The position numbers and the translations under genes were made by a program. From contig NZ_CP050265.1 in the NCBI RefSeq assembly GCF_011765465.1, positions 1,984,001 through 2,048,000 on the forward strand: a stretch of DNA of 64,000 bases, read 5' to 3'. The DNA is from Erythrobacter sp. Lineage in GTDB: Bacteria; Pseudomonadota; Alphaproteobacteria; Sphingomonadales; Sphingomonadaceae. The notes below the pieces were generated by a model. The model did no database searches, was not told the origin of the DNA, and saw only the letters and a program-made list of their open reading frames with translations. This document shows, piece after piece, positions 36,069-44,823 of the stretch (position 1 is the first letter of the stretch; each line of letters opens with the position of its first letter).

Positions 36069-38933
36069 TTGGACCTGCTGACGATATCGCTGCTTCCCTT
36101 CGCGGGCGCGCTCGCCCTCGCCCTTTTCGGTGGGATGGCGGGCGGCGGCTCGCGCAAGGCGCATGGCGCGATCGCCGGGCTGTTCGCGGCGGCGGCGCTG
36201 GCGCTGGTCCTGGCCAAGGCGCCCGCGGTCATCGCCGGCGAGGTGGCCAGCGAGCGCCATTCGTGGATCCCCGCGCTCGGCCTCGATGCGAGCTTCTTCC
36301 TCGACCCGCTCGGCCTGCTGTTCGCGGGCCTCATCCTCGGCATCGGGGTGCTGGTGATCGCCTATGCGAGCTTCTACCTGTCGGACAAGGAGGATGCGGG
36401 CCGCTTCTTCGCCTTCCTGATGCTGTTTCAGGGTGCGATGCTGGGCATCGTCCTGTCGTACAACATCGTGTTCATGCTCGTCTTCTGGGAGATGACGAGC
36501 CTCTCCTCCTTCCTCCTCATCGGGTTCTGGAGGCACAAGCCGGAAGGGCGGCAGGGCGCGCGCATGGCTCTCGCGGTGACGGGCGGCGGCGGGCTTGCGC
36601 TGATCGGGGGGATGGTGCTGCTCGGCAATATCGCGGGGACTTACGACCTCACCGCGATCCTCGGCCAGCGCGAGGCGGTGCAGTCCTCGCCGCTTTACCC
36701 GGTCGCGCTGGTGCTGATCCTCTTGGGCTGCTTCACCAAGTCGGCGCAGTTCCCGTTCCATTTCTGGCTGCCGCGCGCGATGGCCGCGCCGACGCCGGTT
36801 TCGGCCTATCTCCACAGCGCGACCATGGTGAAGGCGGGCGTGTTCCTGATGGCGCGGCTGTGGCCGGTGCTCGCGGGGACCGAGCTGTGGTTCTACCTCG
36901 TCGCGACCACCGGCCTCGTCACCATGGTGGCGGCAGCGGCCATCGCGCTGTTCAAGGACGACCTCAAGGCGCTGCTCGCCTATTCAACCGTGAGCCATCT
37001 CGGCCTGCTCACCATGTTGCTGGGCTTCGGCACGAAAATGGCGGCGGTGGTGGCCGTGTTCCACATCGTCAACCACGCGACCTTCAAGGCGGCGCTGTTC
37101 ATGAATGCGGGTATCGTCGACCATGAGACCGGCACACGCGACATAAGGCGGCTGGGCGGGCTTATCGGCCTGATGCCGATCGCGGGCGTCTCCGGCGTGA
37201 TCGCGGGCCTTTCGATGGCGGGCTTTCCCCCGTTCAACGGCTTCATCTCAAAGGAGATGATGCTCGAGGAAGCCGCGCACACGGCATGGGCGGGGATGCC
37301 GTGGCTGATGCCTGCCGCAGTGACGCTCGGTGCGCTGTTCTCGGCGGCCTATTCGTTCCGCTACGTCTACGCCGTCTATTTCGGGCCGAAGCGCGAGGAT
37401 TATCCCAAGTCCCCGCACGATCCCGGCATCGGTTTGTGGGGCCCGCCCGCGGTGCTGGTCGCGCTGGTCGTGCTCATCGGCCTGTTCCCGACCACCTTTG
37501 CCGGAGCGCTGGTCGAAAGCGTCTCGCGCGCCGTCGTGCAGGACGAAGAGCTGCCCTATTACTACCTCAGCCTGTGGCACGGCTTCACCCCGGCGCTGTT
37601 CATGAGCGTCGTCGCGGTCATCGGCGGGGCGGCGCTGCTGTGGCGGCACGGCGGGGCGGAGCGCGCGTGGCGCAGCCTTCCGGTCCCCGATGCCAAGCGG
37701 CTGTTCGACCGCGCCATCGCGGGCCTCGTCGCCGCGAGCCGGCTCGTGACCGATGCCATCCACACCGGCTCGCTGCCCCGCACGCTGTTCGTCTTCGTCC
37801 TCGCCGCGCTGCTGCTCGGCATCGAGGGAATGGGCGTCGGCGGCTATACCCCCGGCACGCGCGAGACGATCCCCGCCTCGCCGGTCGCGCTGATCGCCTG
37901 GGCGATCCTGATCGCCGGAGCGCTGGCGGTGGTGCTGTCGGAGACACGGCGCTTCCTGTCGCTCATCTACATCTCGATCATCGGCCTGATCGTCAGCCTC
38001 GCCTTCGTCTACCTCTCCGCGCCCGACCTTGCCCTGACGCAGATCTCGGTCGAGGTCGTGACGATCCTGCTGCTGCTGCTTGCCCTCAACCTGCTGCCCA
38101 AGGCGCCGCGCTCGATCAGTTCGGTCCCGCGCCGGGTGCGCGACGGGGCACTCGCCTCGGTCGCGGGGGCGGGGGTCGCATGGCTCGCCTATGCCGTTAT
38201 GACCCGCACGCAGAGCGATCCCATCTCGGCCTATCACTGGGCCATGTCCAAGCCCGGCGGGGGCGGGACGAACGTGGTCAACGTGATCCTCGTCGATTTC
38301 CGCGGCTTCGACACTTTCGGCGAGATCATCGTGCTCGGGATCGCGGCGATCGGCATCTACGCCCTGCTCAAGACCGCGGTGCGCGGCGAATCGGGCCGCC
38401 GCCTGCTCGCCTGGATCCCCGACCAGATCCGCTCGCCCGAACGCCACCCGATGATGCTGGTGGTCGCGGGCCGGTTGATCCTGCCGCTGGCGCTGGCGGT
38501 CGCGCTCTACATCTTCCTGCGCGGGCACAACCTGCCGGGCGGCGGCTTCATCGCGGGGCTGGTGTTCTCGATCGCGCTGCTCATCCAGTACATGGCATCC
38601 GGCTTCGAATGGGCCGAAGAGCGCCGCCGGACCGAGCGTCATGCGCTGATCAGCGCAGGCGTGCTGATCGCCGCTGCGACCGGCCTAGGCTCGCTCGCTT
38701 TCGGCAAGCCCTTCCTCACCTCCGCCTTCGACTACTACCACCTGCCGCTCATCGGCGAGATCGAGCTTGCCACCGCCCTTTTGTTCGACATCGGCGTGGC
38801 GTTGACGGTGGTGGGCGCGGTGATGCTCGCCCTCGCCCAGCTTTCGGGCGCGGCGCAGCGGGCGGAGAAGCTTGAGCCGTCCGAGCACCCGATGGACATC
38901 GATCCCTCGCGCAGCGAAGGGGGCAGCGCATGA
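36069..38933 (+). CDS. mrpA: Mrp cation:proton antiporter subunit A, fused to subunit B
   Basis: A 954-aa membrane protein, the largest subunit of the Mrp multisubunit Na+(K+)/H+ antiporter, related to NuoL of complex I. The N-terminal NuoL-like half has the helix 5/7 motifs EMTSLSSFLLIGFW and KSAQFPFHFWLPRAMAAPTPVSAYLHS. The C-terminal about 140 residues are an MrpB domain (FLRGHNLPGGGFIAGLVFS), so A and B are fused as in PhaAB of Sinorhizobium. The start is TTG at 36069, with GGAG 7 bp upstream. It is the first gene of mrpAB-C-D-E-F-G, coupled to mrpC by ATGA. Confidence 0.95.
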   Translation: MDLLTISLLPFAGALALALFGGMAGGGSRKAHGAIAGLFAAAALALVLAKAPAVIAGEVASERHSWIPALGLDASFFLDPLGLLFAGLILGIGVLVIAYASFYLSDKEDAGRFFAFLMLFQGAMLGIVLSYNIVFMLVFWEMTSLSSFLLIGFWRHKPEGRQGARMALAVTGGGGLALIGGMVLLGNIAGTYDLTAILGQREAVQSSPLYPVALVLILLGCFTKSAQFPFHFWLPRAMAAPTPVSAYLHSATMVKAGVFLMARLWPVLAGTELWFYLVATTGLVTMVAAAAIALFKDDLKALLAYSTVSHLGLLTMLLGFGTKMAAVVAVFHIVNHATFKAALFMNAGIVDHETGTRDIRRLGGLIGLMPIAGVSGVIAGLSMAGFPPFNGFISKEMMLEEAAHTAWAGMPWLMPAAVTLGALFSAAYSFRYVYAVYFGPKREDYPKSPHDPGIGLWGPPAVLVALVVLIGLFPTTFAGALVESVSRAVVQDEELPYYYLSLWHGFTPALFMSVVAVIGGAALLWRHGGAERAWRSLPVPDAKRLFDRAIAGLVAASRLVTDAIHTGSLPRTLFVFVLAALLLGIEGMGVGGYTPGTRETIPASPVALIAWAILIAGALAVVLSETRRFLSLIYISIIGLIVSLAFVYLSAPDLALTQISVEVVTILLLLLALNLLPKAPRSISSVPRRVRDGALASVAGAGVAWLAYAVMTRTQSDPISAYHWAMSKPGGGGTNVVNVILVDFRGFDTFGEIIVLGIAAIGIYALLKTAVRGESGRRLLAWIPDQIRSPERHPMMLVVAGRLILPLALAVALYIFLRGHNLPGGGFIAGLVFSIALLIQYMASGFEWAEERRRTERHALISAGVLIAAATGLGSLAFGKPFLTSAFDYYHLPLIGEIELATALLFDIGVALTVVGAVMLALAQLSGAAQRAEKLEPSEHPMDIDPSRSEGGSA

Positions 38934-39328
38934 CCTTCGCCCCCAGCATCGAATTCCTCGTCGCCACCGGGGTCGGCGTGCTGACCGCGGCGGGGATCTA
39001 TCTCGTCCTGCGCAAGCGGACCTTCCCGGTCGTGCTCGGCATCGCCATGCTGTCCTATGCGATCAACGTCTTCCTGTTCGCCATGGGCCGGCTGATGGTC
39101 GACCGTCCGCCGATCTACGGCAAGGACGTGGCCGAATACACCGACCCGCTGCCGCAGGCGCTGGTGCTGACCGCGATCGTCATTTCCTTCGGGATGTCGG
39201 CCTTCGTCGTGGTTCTCGCCCTGCGCGCCTATCTCGAAAGCGGGTCGGACCATGTCGACGGCGATCCCGACAAGGCGCCCGATCACGAGGACGTGCTCGA
39301 GCGCCAGCGGCGGGAGGACGAGGCATGA
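38930..39328 (+). CDS. mrpC: Mrp antiporter subunit C (NuoK-like)
   Basis: A 132-aa membrane protein with three helices, homologous to NuoK. The core TAAGIYLVLRKRTFPVVLGIAMLSYAINVFLF and the segment DPLPQALVLTAIVISFGMSAFVVVLALRA are typical. The acidic tail ends RQRREDEA. The ATG overlaps the mrpA stop and the stop overlaps the mrpD ATG, both as ATGA. Confidence 0.95.
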   Translation: MTFAPSIEFLVATGVGVLTAAGIYLVLRKRTFPVVLGIAMLSYAINVFLFAMGRLMVDRPPIYGKDVAEYTDPLPQALVLTAIVISFGMSAFVVVLALRAYLESGSDHVDGDPDKAPDHEDVLERQRREDEA

Positions 39329-40854
39329 GCGATCTGATCATCGTGCCGATCCTGCTGCCCGCGGTGGTGGCGGCGCTGTGCCTCGTGCGGCGGATGCGCC
39401 TGACGCATTGGGGGCGGGTGCTTTCGGCGGGCTCGACCCTGCTGATCCTCGCGAGCTCCATCGCGCTGTTCCTCGGCGCAAGCGACGGGACCATCTCGAC
39501 CTATGAACTGGGCGACTGGCCCGCGCCTTTCGGCATCGTGCTGGTGCTCGACCGGCTTTCGGCGATGATGGTGCTGCTCACGAGCGTGCTGGCAGTCGCG
39601 GTGCTGGCCCATGCGATCCTGACCGGGCTCGACCGGCGGGGGATGCATTTCCACCCGCTGTTCCAGTTCCAGCTGCTCGGCCTCAACGGCTCGTTCCTGA
39701 CCGGCGACCTGTTCAACCTGTTCGTCTTCTTCGAAGTGCTGCTGATCGCCTCATACGGGCTGATGCTGCACGGCCAGGGCAAGGAGCGGCTGCACGCGGG
39801 CGTCAAATACGTCGTCGTCAACCTTGCCGGATCGACCCTGTTCCTGATCGCGGTCGGCATCCTCTATGGGGTGACGGGCACGCTCAACATGGCCGACATG
39901 GCGCTGCGCGTGGCCGAGGCGCCGGCGGGCGACCAGGCGCTGATCCGTGCAGGCGGGCAGTTGCTGATCGCGGTCTTCGCATTGAAGGCAGCGCTGCTGC
40001 CGTTCCACCTGTGGTTGCCGCAGACCTATGGCGCGACGAGCCCCGGCGTTGCCGCCCTGTTCGCGATCCTGACCAAGGCGGGGGTCTATCCGATCATCCG
40101 CGTCACCGTGCTGATCTTCGGGGCGGACGCGGGGCTTGCGGCCTTCGCCCCGGCGGGCTGGATGCTGCCTGCCGCCATGCTGACGATCCTGCTGGGCTAT
40201 GCGGGCGTGCTCGCCGCCGGGAGCCTGCGGCGGCTCGCGGCTTTCGGGGTGATCGGGTCGACCGGCACGCTGATGGTCGCGGTCGCACTGTTCACGCCCG
40301 AAGGCATCGCCGCCGCGCTCTATTACCTGCCCCATTCGGTGCTGGCGGGCGGGCTGGTCTTCCTCGTCACCGACCTCATCACCCGCTCGCGCGGGGAGGA
40401 CGAGGACCTGCTGCGCCCGGGCAAGCCTTTCGTCCGCATCGGGCAGGTCTCGGTCCTGTTCCTGCTCGCGGCCGTAGCGCTCGCCGGGCTGCCGCCGCTC
40501 TCGGGCTTTGTCGGCAAGGTGCTTATCCTCGATGCAAGCGCCGGGGTGCGGCTTGCGCCGTGGGTCTGGGGCGCGGTGCTGGGCGGGACTTTCTTCGCCA
40601 TCCTCGGCCTCGTTCGCGCAGGCTCGACCCTGTTCTGGAAGGCCGAGGGCGAGCCCGCCGAGCCGCCGATGCAAAGCCACCGCGCCGAGACGCTGCCCGC
40701 GTGGAGCCTCCTCGCGCTCGTCGCCGCGCTCACGATCTTCGCCGGACCCGTCACCGAATACGCCGGCGCGACCACCGCGCAATTGTTCCAACGGTCCGCC
40801 TATATCGAGGCGGTGCTGGGCGATTTCCGCCCCGGCATGGAGGTGGCGAAATGA
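39325..40854 (+). CDS. mrpD: Mrp antiporter subunit D (NuoM/NuoN-like)
   Basis: A 509-aa, about 14-helix proton-pumping subunit related to NuoM and NuoN. Key segments include FNLFVFFEVLLIASYGLML (the conserved Glu of helix 5), FALKAALLPFHLWLPQTYGATSPGVAALFAILTKAGVYPIIR (the Lys and Pro of helix 7), and LPPLSGFVGKVLIL. It is coupled to mrpC and mrpE by ATGA overlaps. Confidence 0.95.
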   Translation: MSDLIIVPILLPAVVAALCLVRRMRLTHWGRVLSAGSTLLILASSIALFLGASDGTISTYELGDWPAPFGIVLVLDRLSAMMVLLTSVLAVAVLAHAILTGLDRRGMHFHPLFQFQLLGLNGSFLTGDLFNLFVFFEVLLIASYGLMLHGQGKERLHAGVKYVVVNLAGSTLFLIAVGILYGVTGTLNMADMALRVAEAPAGDQALIRAGGQLLIAVFALKAALLPFHLWLPQTYGATSPGVAALFAILTKAGVYPIIRVTVLIFGADAGLAAFAPAGWMLPAAMLTILLGYAGVLAAGSLRRLAAFGVIGSTGTLMVAVALFTPEGIAAALYYLPHSVLAGGLVFLVTDLITRSRGEDEDLLRPGKPFVRIGQVSVLFLLAAVALAGLPPLSGFVGKVLILDASAGVRLAPWVWGAVLGGTFFAILGLVRAGSTLFWKAEGEPAEPPMQSHRAETLPAWSLLALVAALTIFAGPVTEYAGATTAQLFQRSAYIEAVLGDFRPGMEVAK

Positions 40855-41342
40855 TCCGCGGCCTCTTCCCCCATCCGGGCCTGTCGGGCCTGCTGTTCGT
40901 GTTCTGGGTGCTGCTGGCGAACAGCCTGTCGTGGGGCGCAGTGGTCATGGCCGCCATCGTCGCGGTCGCGATCCCGCTGTTCACCTCGCCCTATTGGCGC
41001 GAGAAACCGCGCCTCAGGTTCGGCTGGGCGATGCTCGAATACCTGCTCGTCGTGACGTGGGACATCGTCATCGCCAATTTCGAAGTCGCCTGGATCATCC
41101 TGACCAAGCGCGACCGCGACCTCCAGTCGGCCTGGCTCGTGATCCCGCTCGAGATCACCCAGCCCGAGGCGATCACCGCGCTCGCGGGCACGATCAGCCT
41201 GACGCCGGGCACGGTCTCGACCGACGTGTCGGCCTGCGGCAGGATGCTGCTCGTCCACGCGCTCGACACCGGCGACCGCGAGGCGGCTGTCGCGCTGATC
41301 AAGTCGCGCTACGAGGCCCGCCTGAAAAGGATCTTCCGATGA
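40851..41342 (+). CDS. mrpE: Mrp antiporter subunit E
   Basis: A 163-aa protein with two or three N-terminal membrane helices (FVFWVLLANSLSWGAVVMAAIVAVAIPLF, EYLLVVTWDIVIANFEVAWIIL) and a cytoplasmic C-terminal domain containing the family motif ALAGTISLTPGTVSTDV. Needed for assembly and full activity of the Mrp complex. ATGA overlaps occur at both ends. Confidence 0.95.
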   Translation: MIRGLFPHPGLSGLLFVFWVLLANSLSWGAVVMAAIVAVAIPLFTSPYWREKPRLRFGWAMLEYLLVVTWDIVIANFEVAWIILTKRDRDLQSAWLVIPLEITQPEAITALAGTISLTPGTVSTDVSACGRMLLVHALDTGDREAAVALIKSRYEARLKRIFR

Positions 41343-41608
41343 TCGATTTCGCCGTCTCCGCCGGGTTCGTCATCATCGCGCTGGCGCTGGTGCTCAACCT
41401 CTATCGCCTGCTCAAGGGTCCGACGCGGGGCGACCGCATCCTCGCGCTCGATACGATGATGATCAACGCGATCGCGCTGATCGTGCTTTACGGCATCTAC
41501 GAAAGCTCGACCTTCTATTTCGAAGCGAGCCTGCTGCTCGCCATGGTCGGCTTCGTCGGCACGGTCGCCTACACGAAATTCCTGCTGCGCGGGGACATCG
41601 TCGAATGA
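41339..41608 (+). CDS. mrpF: Mrp antiporter subunit F
   Basis: An 89-aa protein with three membrane helices and the family motif RLLKGPTRGDRILALDTM between helices 1 and 2, followed by IALIVLYGIYESSTFYFEASLLLAMVGFVGTVA. Starts and ends in ATGA overlaps with mrpE and mrpG. Confidence 0.95.
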   Translation: MIDFAVSAGFVIIALALVLNLYRLLKGPTRGDRILALDTMMINAIALIVLYGIYESSTFYFEASLLLAMVGFVGTVAYTKFLLRGDIVE

Positions 41609-41997
41609 GCGCGCTTTTCGTCCAGATCGCCGATTTCCTGATCGCCGCGCTGATCCTCGGCGGGGCGGGCTTCGCGCTGGTGGGAAGCTGGGGGCTGGTG
41701 CGCCTGCCCTCGCTGATGACGCGGCTGCACGGGCCGACCAAGGCGACCACGCTGGGAGTGGGCGGCATCCTCGTCGCCTCGATGATCTACTGGCCGGTGC
41801 ACGAAGGGCGCTACACCTTCCACGAACTGCTGATCACGATCTTCCTGTTCATCGCCGCGCCCATCACGGCGAACATGATCGGCAAGGCGCATCTCCACCG
41901 GCAGGGCAATTACATCGATCCCAACCCGGCCGACGACATCCGCGAAGGGCTGCCCGAGCGCGACCGCTGGGCGACCTTCACGAAGGATGCCGACTAG
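41605..41997 (+). CDS. mrpG: Mrp antiporter subunit G
   Basis: A 130-aa protein with three membrane helices. The motif GSWGLVRLPSLMTRLHGPTKATTLGVGGIL is the MrpG signature, and ITIFLFIAAPITANMIGKAHLH marks helix 3. It ends the mrp operon. Its stop is 3 bp from the stop of the convergent DUF3008 gene, and both stops lie in the inverted repeat CGACTAG-CGC-CTAGTCG. Confidence 0.95.
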   Translation: MSALFVQIADFLIAALILGGAGFALVGSWGLVRLPSLMTRLHGPTKATTLGVGGILVASMIYWPVHEGRYTFHELLITIFLFIAAPITANMIGKAHLHRQGNYIDPNPADDIREGLPERDRWATFTKDAD

Positions 41998-42000
41998 CGC

Positions 42001-42192
42001 CTAGTCGTCGTCGCCCTTGTGCTCGGGCTTGCCCTTGCGCGAGCCCTCGGCGAAATCCTCGAGCTGCTCCTCGGTCATCGAATCGTACATTTCCTTCGAC
42101 GCGCCCTGAAGGTCGGACACCTTGGTTTCGCCGCGTTTCGCCGACAGGGCCGCGCCTGCCGCCTTCTGCTGGGCCTTGGATTGTGCGGGCAT
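42001..42192 (-). CDS. DUF3008 family small protein
   Basis: A 63-aa soluble, highly charged protein. The pattern MPAQSKAQQKAAGAALSAKRG followed by LQGASKEMYDSMTEEQLEDFAEGSRKGKP fits the DUF3008 family of short proteins found in proteobacteria. Function unknown; the composition suggests a stress-type disordered or helical protein. The gene is single and convergent with the mrp operon. Confidence 0.85.
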   Translation of the reverse strand: MPAQSKAQQKAAGAALSAKRGETKVSDLQGASKEMYDSMTEEQLEDFAEGSRKGKPEHKGDDD

Positions 42193-42261
42193 TGCTTCTC
42201 TCCTCTCATCCGCCCCCTTGCCGGTCGAACGGATGGTGCGAGGAGCGGGTTCCGGGGGGCG

Positions 42262-42699
42262 CTACCAGGTCCCGGTGTTCTCCATGCTCGCCCACGGCTC
42301 GGCCGGTTCGAGCCGGCCTTCCTGCAGCAGCTCGACCGAGATCCCGTCGGGCGATTTCACGAAGGCCATGTAGCCGTCGCGCGGCGGGCGGTGGATCGTG
42401 TGGCCCGCGTCCATCAGCTTCTGGCAGGTCTCGTAGATGTTCTCGACCCGGTAGGCGAGGTGGCCGAAATTGCGCCCGCCGTCGTAGCTTTCGGGCTCGC
42501 TCCCGTCCTCGGGCGGCCAGTTGTAGGTCAGCTCGACCTCGGCCACGCCCTCCTGTCCGGGGGCTGCGAGGAAGATCAGCGTGAAGCGCCCCTGCTCGAC
42601 ATCGAAGCGGCGCACTTCCTCGAGCCCGATCAGCTTGAAGAAGGCGACCGTCGCATCGGGGTCGGTCACGCGGATCATCGAATGGAGATATTTAGTCAT
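42262..42699 (-). CDS. gloA: Lactoylglutathione lyase (glyoxalase I)
   Basis: A 145-aa VOC-fold metalloenzyme that isomerises the hemithioacetal of methylglyoxal and glutathione to S-lactoylglutathione. Two beta-alpha-beta-beta-beta repeats are visible, with metal ligands expected from the start MTKYLHSMIRVTDP (His6), the middle VEVELTYNW (Glu), NFGHLAYRVEN (His) and FVKSPDGISVELLQ (Glu). The ATG at 42699 matches the family N-terminus; there is a possible longer reading with no better ribosome site. Confidence 0.93.
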   Translation of the reverse strand: MTKYLHSMIRVTDPDATVAFFKLIGLEEVRRFDVEQGRFTLIFLAAPGQEGVAEVELTYNWPPEDGSEPESYDGGRNFGHLAYRVENIYETCQKLMDAGHTIHRPPRDGYMAFVKSPDGISVELLQEGRLEPAEPWASMENTGTW

Positions 42700-42795
42700 C
42701 GGTGAGACTCCTTTTCGCAGCCCTCCTAGCACTCATTCAAAAACGGTTCATCGACGTTCCTGCACAACTCATCGCAGCAACAGATGGAGGATGGA

Positions 42796-43530
42796 ATGAG
42801 CGACGAGACAGGCGGGAAAAGCGGCATCAATTCGGCGACGGCGCGCTGGTTCGGCACTGCGGGGATCGCGGCGGTGGGCATGGTTCTGGGCGGATACCTG
42901 CTCGGCGACGGGCTGCTGCGCGCGAAGGAGGCGGAACGCTCCGTCACCGTGCGCGGCCTCGCAGAACGCGACGTGACCGCCGACCTTGCGACCTGGACGA
43001 TCTCCTATTCCGCCTCCTCCACCAGTCTCGCGCAGGCCCAGGCCAAGGCCCGCTCGGATACCGACGCGATCGAAGCCTTCTTCGCCGATCTCGGCTTTCC
43101 CGAAGACGCGCTCCAGCCCACCGGCGCGAATGTATCGAGCTACACCAATGACGGGATCACCACCTACACCGTGCGCCAGCGGCTCGCGCTGAGGACCGAA
43201 GACATCGAACGCGCGCAGAAAGCGGTCGCGCGCCAGTTCGATCTCGTGGGGCGCGGCGTCTTCCTCGAGGAAGGCTCGGGCATGAGCTACGCCTTCACGA
43301 AGCTGAACGACATCAAGCCCGAAATGGTCGCCGAGGCGACCCGCGACGCGCGCGCCGCCGCGCAGCAGTTCGCGCAGGATTCGGGCGCGAAGGTTGGCGC
43401 GATCAAGGACGCGACGCAGGGCTATTTCTCGATCGAGGCGCGCGACGGCAACTCCGGCGGCTGGGGCCAGTCGGACAGCCCCTACAAGAAGGTCCGCGTG
43501 GTCACGACGGTAAACTTCTCGCTCGACTGA
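42796..43530 (+). CDS. SIMPL domain (DUF541) envelope protein
   Basis: A 244-aa protein with an N-terminal membrane helix (about 22-42, WFGTAGIAAVGMVLGGYLLG) and a periplasmic SIMPL domain (about 50-235). The domain start SVTVRGLAERDVTADLATWTISY and the repeated DIERAQKAV/DALQPTGANVSSYT pattern fit DUF541. Related proteins are linked to oxidative or other stress; the function here is unknown. The ATG at 42796 has GGAGG at 42786-42790. It converges on the porin gene with a 7-bp gap. Confidence 0.85.
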   Translation: MSDETGGKSGINSATARWFGTAGIAAVGMVLGGYLLGDGLLRAKEAERSVTVRGLAERDVTADLATWTISYSASSTSLAQAQAKARSDTDAIEAFFADLGFPEDALQPTGANVSSYTNDGITTYTVRQRLALRTEDIERAQKAVARQFDLVGRGVFLEEGSGMSYAFTKLNDIKPEMVAEATRDARAAAQQFAQDSGAKVGAIKDATQGYFSIEARDGNSGGWGQSDSPYKKVRVVTTVNFSLD

Positions 43531-43537
43531 GCGGGCT

Positions 43538-44467
43538 TCAGAAATAGGCCGAGACGGTGGCCACGACGGTGCTCGAGGTGGGGTTGAACGCGCCGGGCGG
43601 GGCGACATCGGCCGCCGCGTCGACATAGGCGACCCCGAGGACGAGGGGCGTGTCCCGGATGGCCCAGTCCGCGCCCAGCGACCAGTCGAACGAGACGTTG
43701 TCGCCCGCGAAATCGACCGCGCCGTCGGTGTAGCCGAGATGCGCGTTCACCGTCACCGGCGTGCCCGGCACGCCGGCCGACAGGTCGGTGTAGACATAGA
43801 GGTTGTCGCGCCGCACGCCGCCGAAGCGCAGGCCGTCCTCGCCGATGTCCCACGCCCCGCCGACGACCGCCTGCGCCGGGCCGAGGGTGAAGCCGAGCGA
43901 TCCGTAAAGCTCGACATAGTCGAAGTCGCCTGCCGGAGCGTCGGGAAACGTATAGGCGATGATGCCGAGATTGGCGTTCAATCCTTCGGCGACGTCCCCG
44001 CTCCAGCCCCCGTAGAAATCGAGCTCGAGCGCCCCGTAACCCATCGTGTCGTCATCGAGCGTGGACGCGAAAGTGCCGGCGTAAAAGCCCGAATCGTGGC
44101 TCACGTCGATCCCGCCCTGCACTGCGGGATCGCCGCCCGACAGGTCGATGCCTCGAAAGCGGTATTCGCTCGCCAGCGTCGCATTGACCGAAACGATGAA
44201 CCCGCCGCCCGACAAGGCCGAAGCGGTGCTCTCGGGGACCGGGGCGCGCACCGGCGCCGTGACTAAGTCGTCGGAATCTTGGCCGTCGTCTTCCGCGGCA
44301 ATCGGCGCCCGCGTCTCGGCGGGAGCGGCGATGACCGGTGAGGAAGCGAAGAAGAGGGCCGCGATGAGGCTCGACAGCACGAAGCGTGAACCGGGGCCGC
44401 GCACGGAGGATTTCTCGGGGGTGGCGGAGCAAGTTTCTACGCGCGCATGGCGCAAGCATGGTGTCAT
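43538..44467 (-). CDS. TorF-family putative outer-membrane porin
   Basis: A 309-aa predicted outer-membrane protein. A signal sequence (core VLSSLIAALFFASSPVIA) is followed by an acidic linker and a barrel with alternating strands ending in Phe (VVATVSAYF). The strand SVNATLASEYRFRGIDLSGGDPAVQGGIDVSH is the TorF/TIGR02001 hallmark. The start is uncertain: the ATG at 44467 has an AAGGTGG site 8 bp upstream, but leaves a long n-region; GTG at 44404 or upstream ATGs at 44518 and 44575 are alternatives. The 356 bp between this start and the next gene (44468-44823) hold no other feature I can support. Confidence 0.78.
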   Translation of the reverse strand: MTPCLRHARVETCSATPEKSSVRGPGSRFVLSSLIAALFFASSPVIAAPAETRAPIAAEDDGQDSDDLVTAPVRAPVPESTASALSGGGFIVSVNATLASEYRFRGIDLSGGDPAVQGGIDVSHDSGFYAGTFASTLDDDTMGYGALELDFYGGWSGDVAEGLNANLGIIAYTFPDAPAGDFDYVELYGSLGFTLGPAQAVVGGAWDIGEDGLRFGGVRRDNLYVYTDLSAGVPGTPVTVNAHLGYTDGAVDFAGDNVSFDWSLGADWAIRDTPLVLGVAYVDAAADVAPPGAFNPTSSTVVATVSAYF

Positions 44468-44823
44468 GCCGTGTTCCACCTTGCCGAGATGCGACATAAT
44501 CATCGAATAATCCGCCATTGTCGGCTGTCCTTTTCGCCCACCGCCCAATTCCTTGCCGATGGCGTGTTGTTTCAAATCACCGGCCCCTCATGAAAGGCCA
44601 CGCCGCAGCGACGGACCGTGCCGTGCATCGGGGAGACGCTGCGGGCGCTCAGTTGCTGTTCAGGACAAGGCCGCTTAATGGCCTGCCATGCGAACACCAT
44701 CCGATCCGGTGGCTCTAGCCCCTAGCCCGAAATCCGCCGGGGGACCAAGGATTGTCCGCAAGCCGCGAAACCCTGCTTGCGCGGCTGCTTCATTCGAATG
44801 CCCGAACCCAGTCTGACAAAGTC

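Noticed and set aside
41991..42007. Inverted repeat CGACTAG-CGC-CTAGTCG between mrpG and the DUF3008 gene
   Set aside because: Seven base pairs with no T-run. It arises from two facing TAG stops plus flanking Asp codons, so it is too weak to call a terminator.
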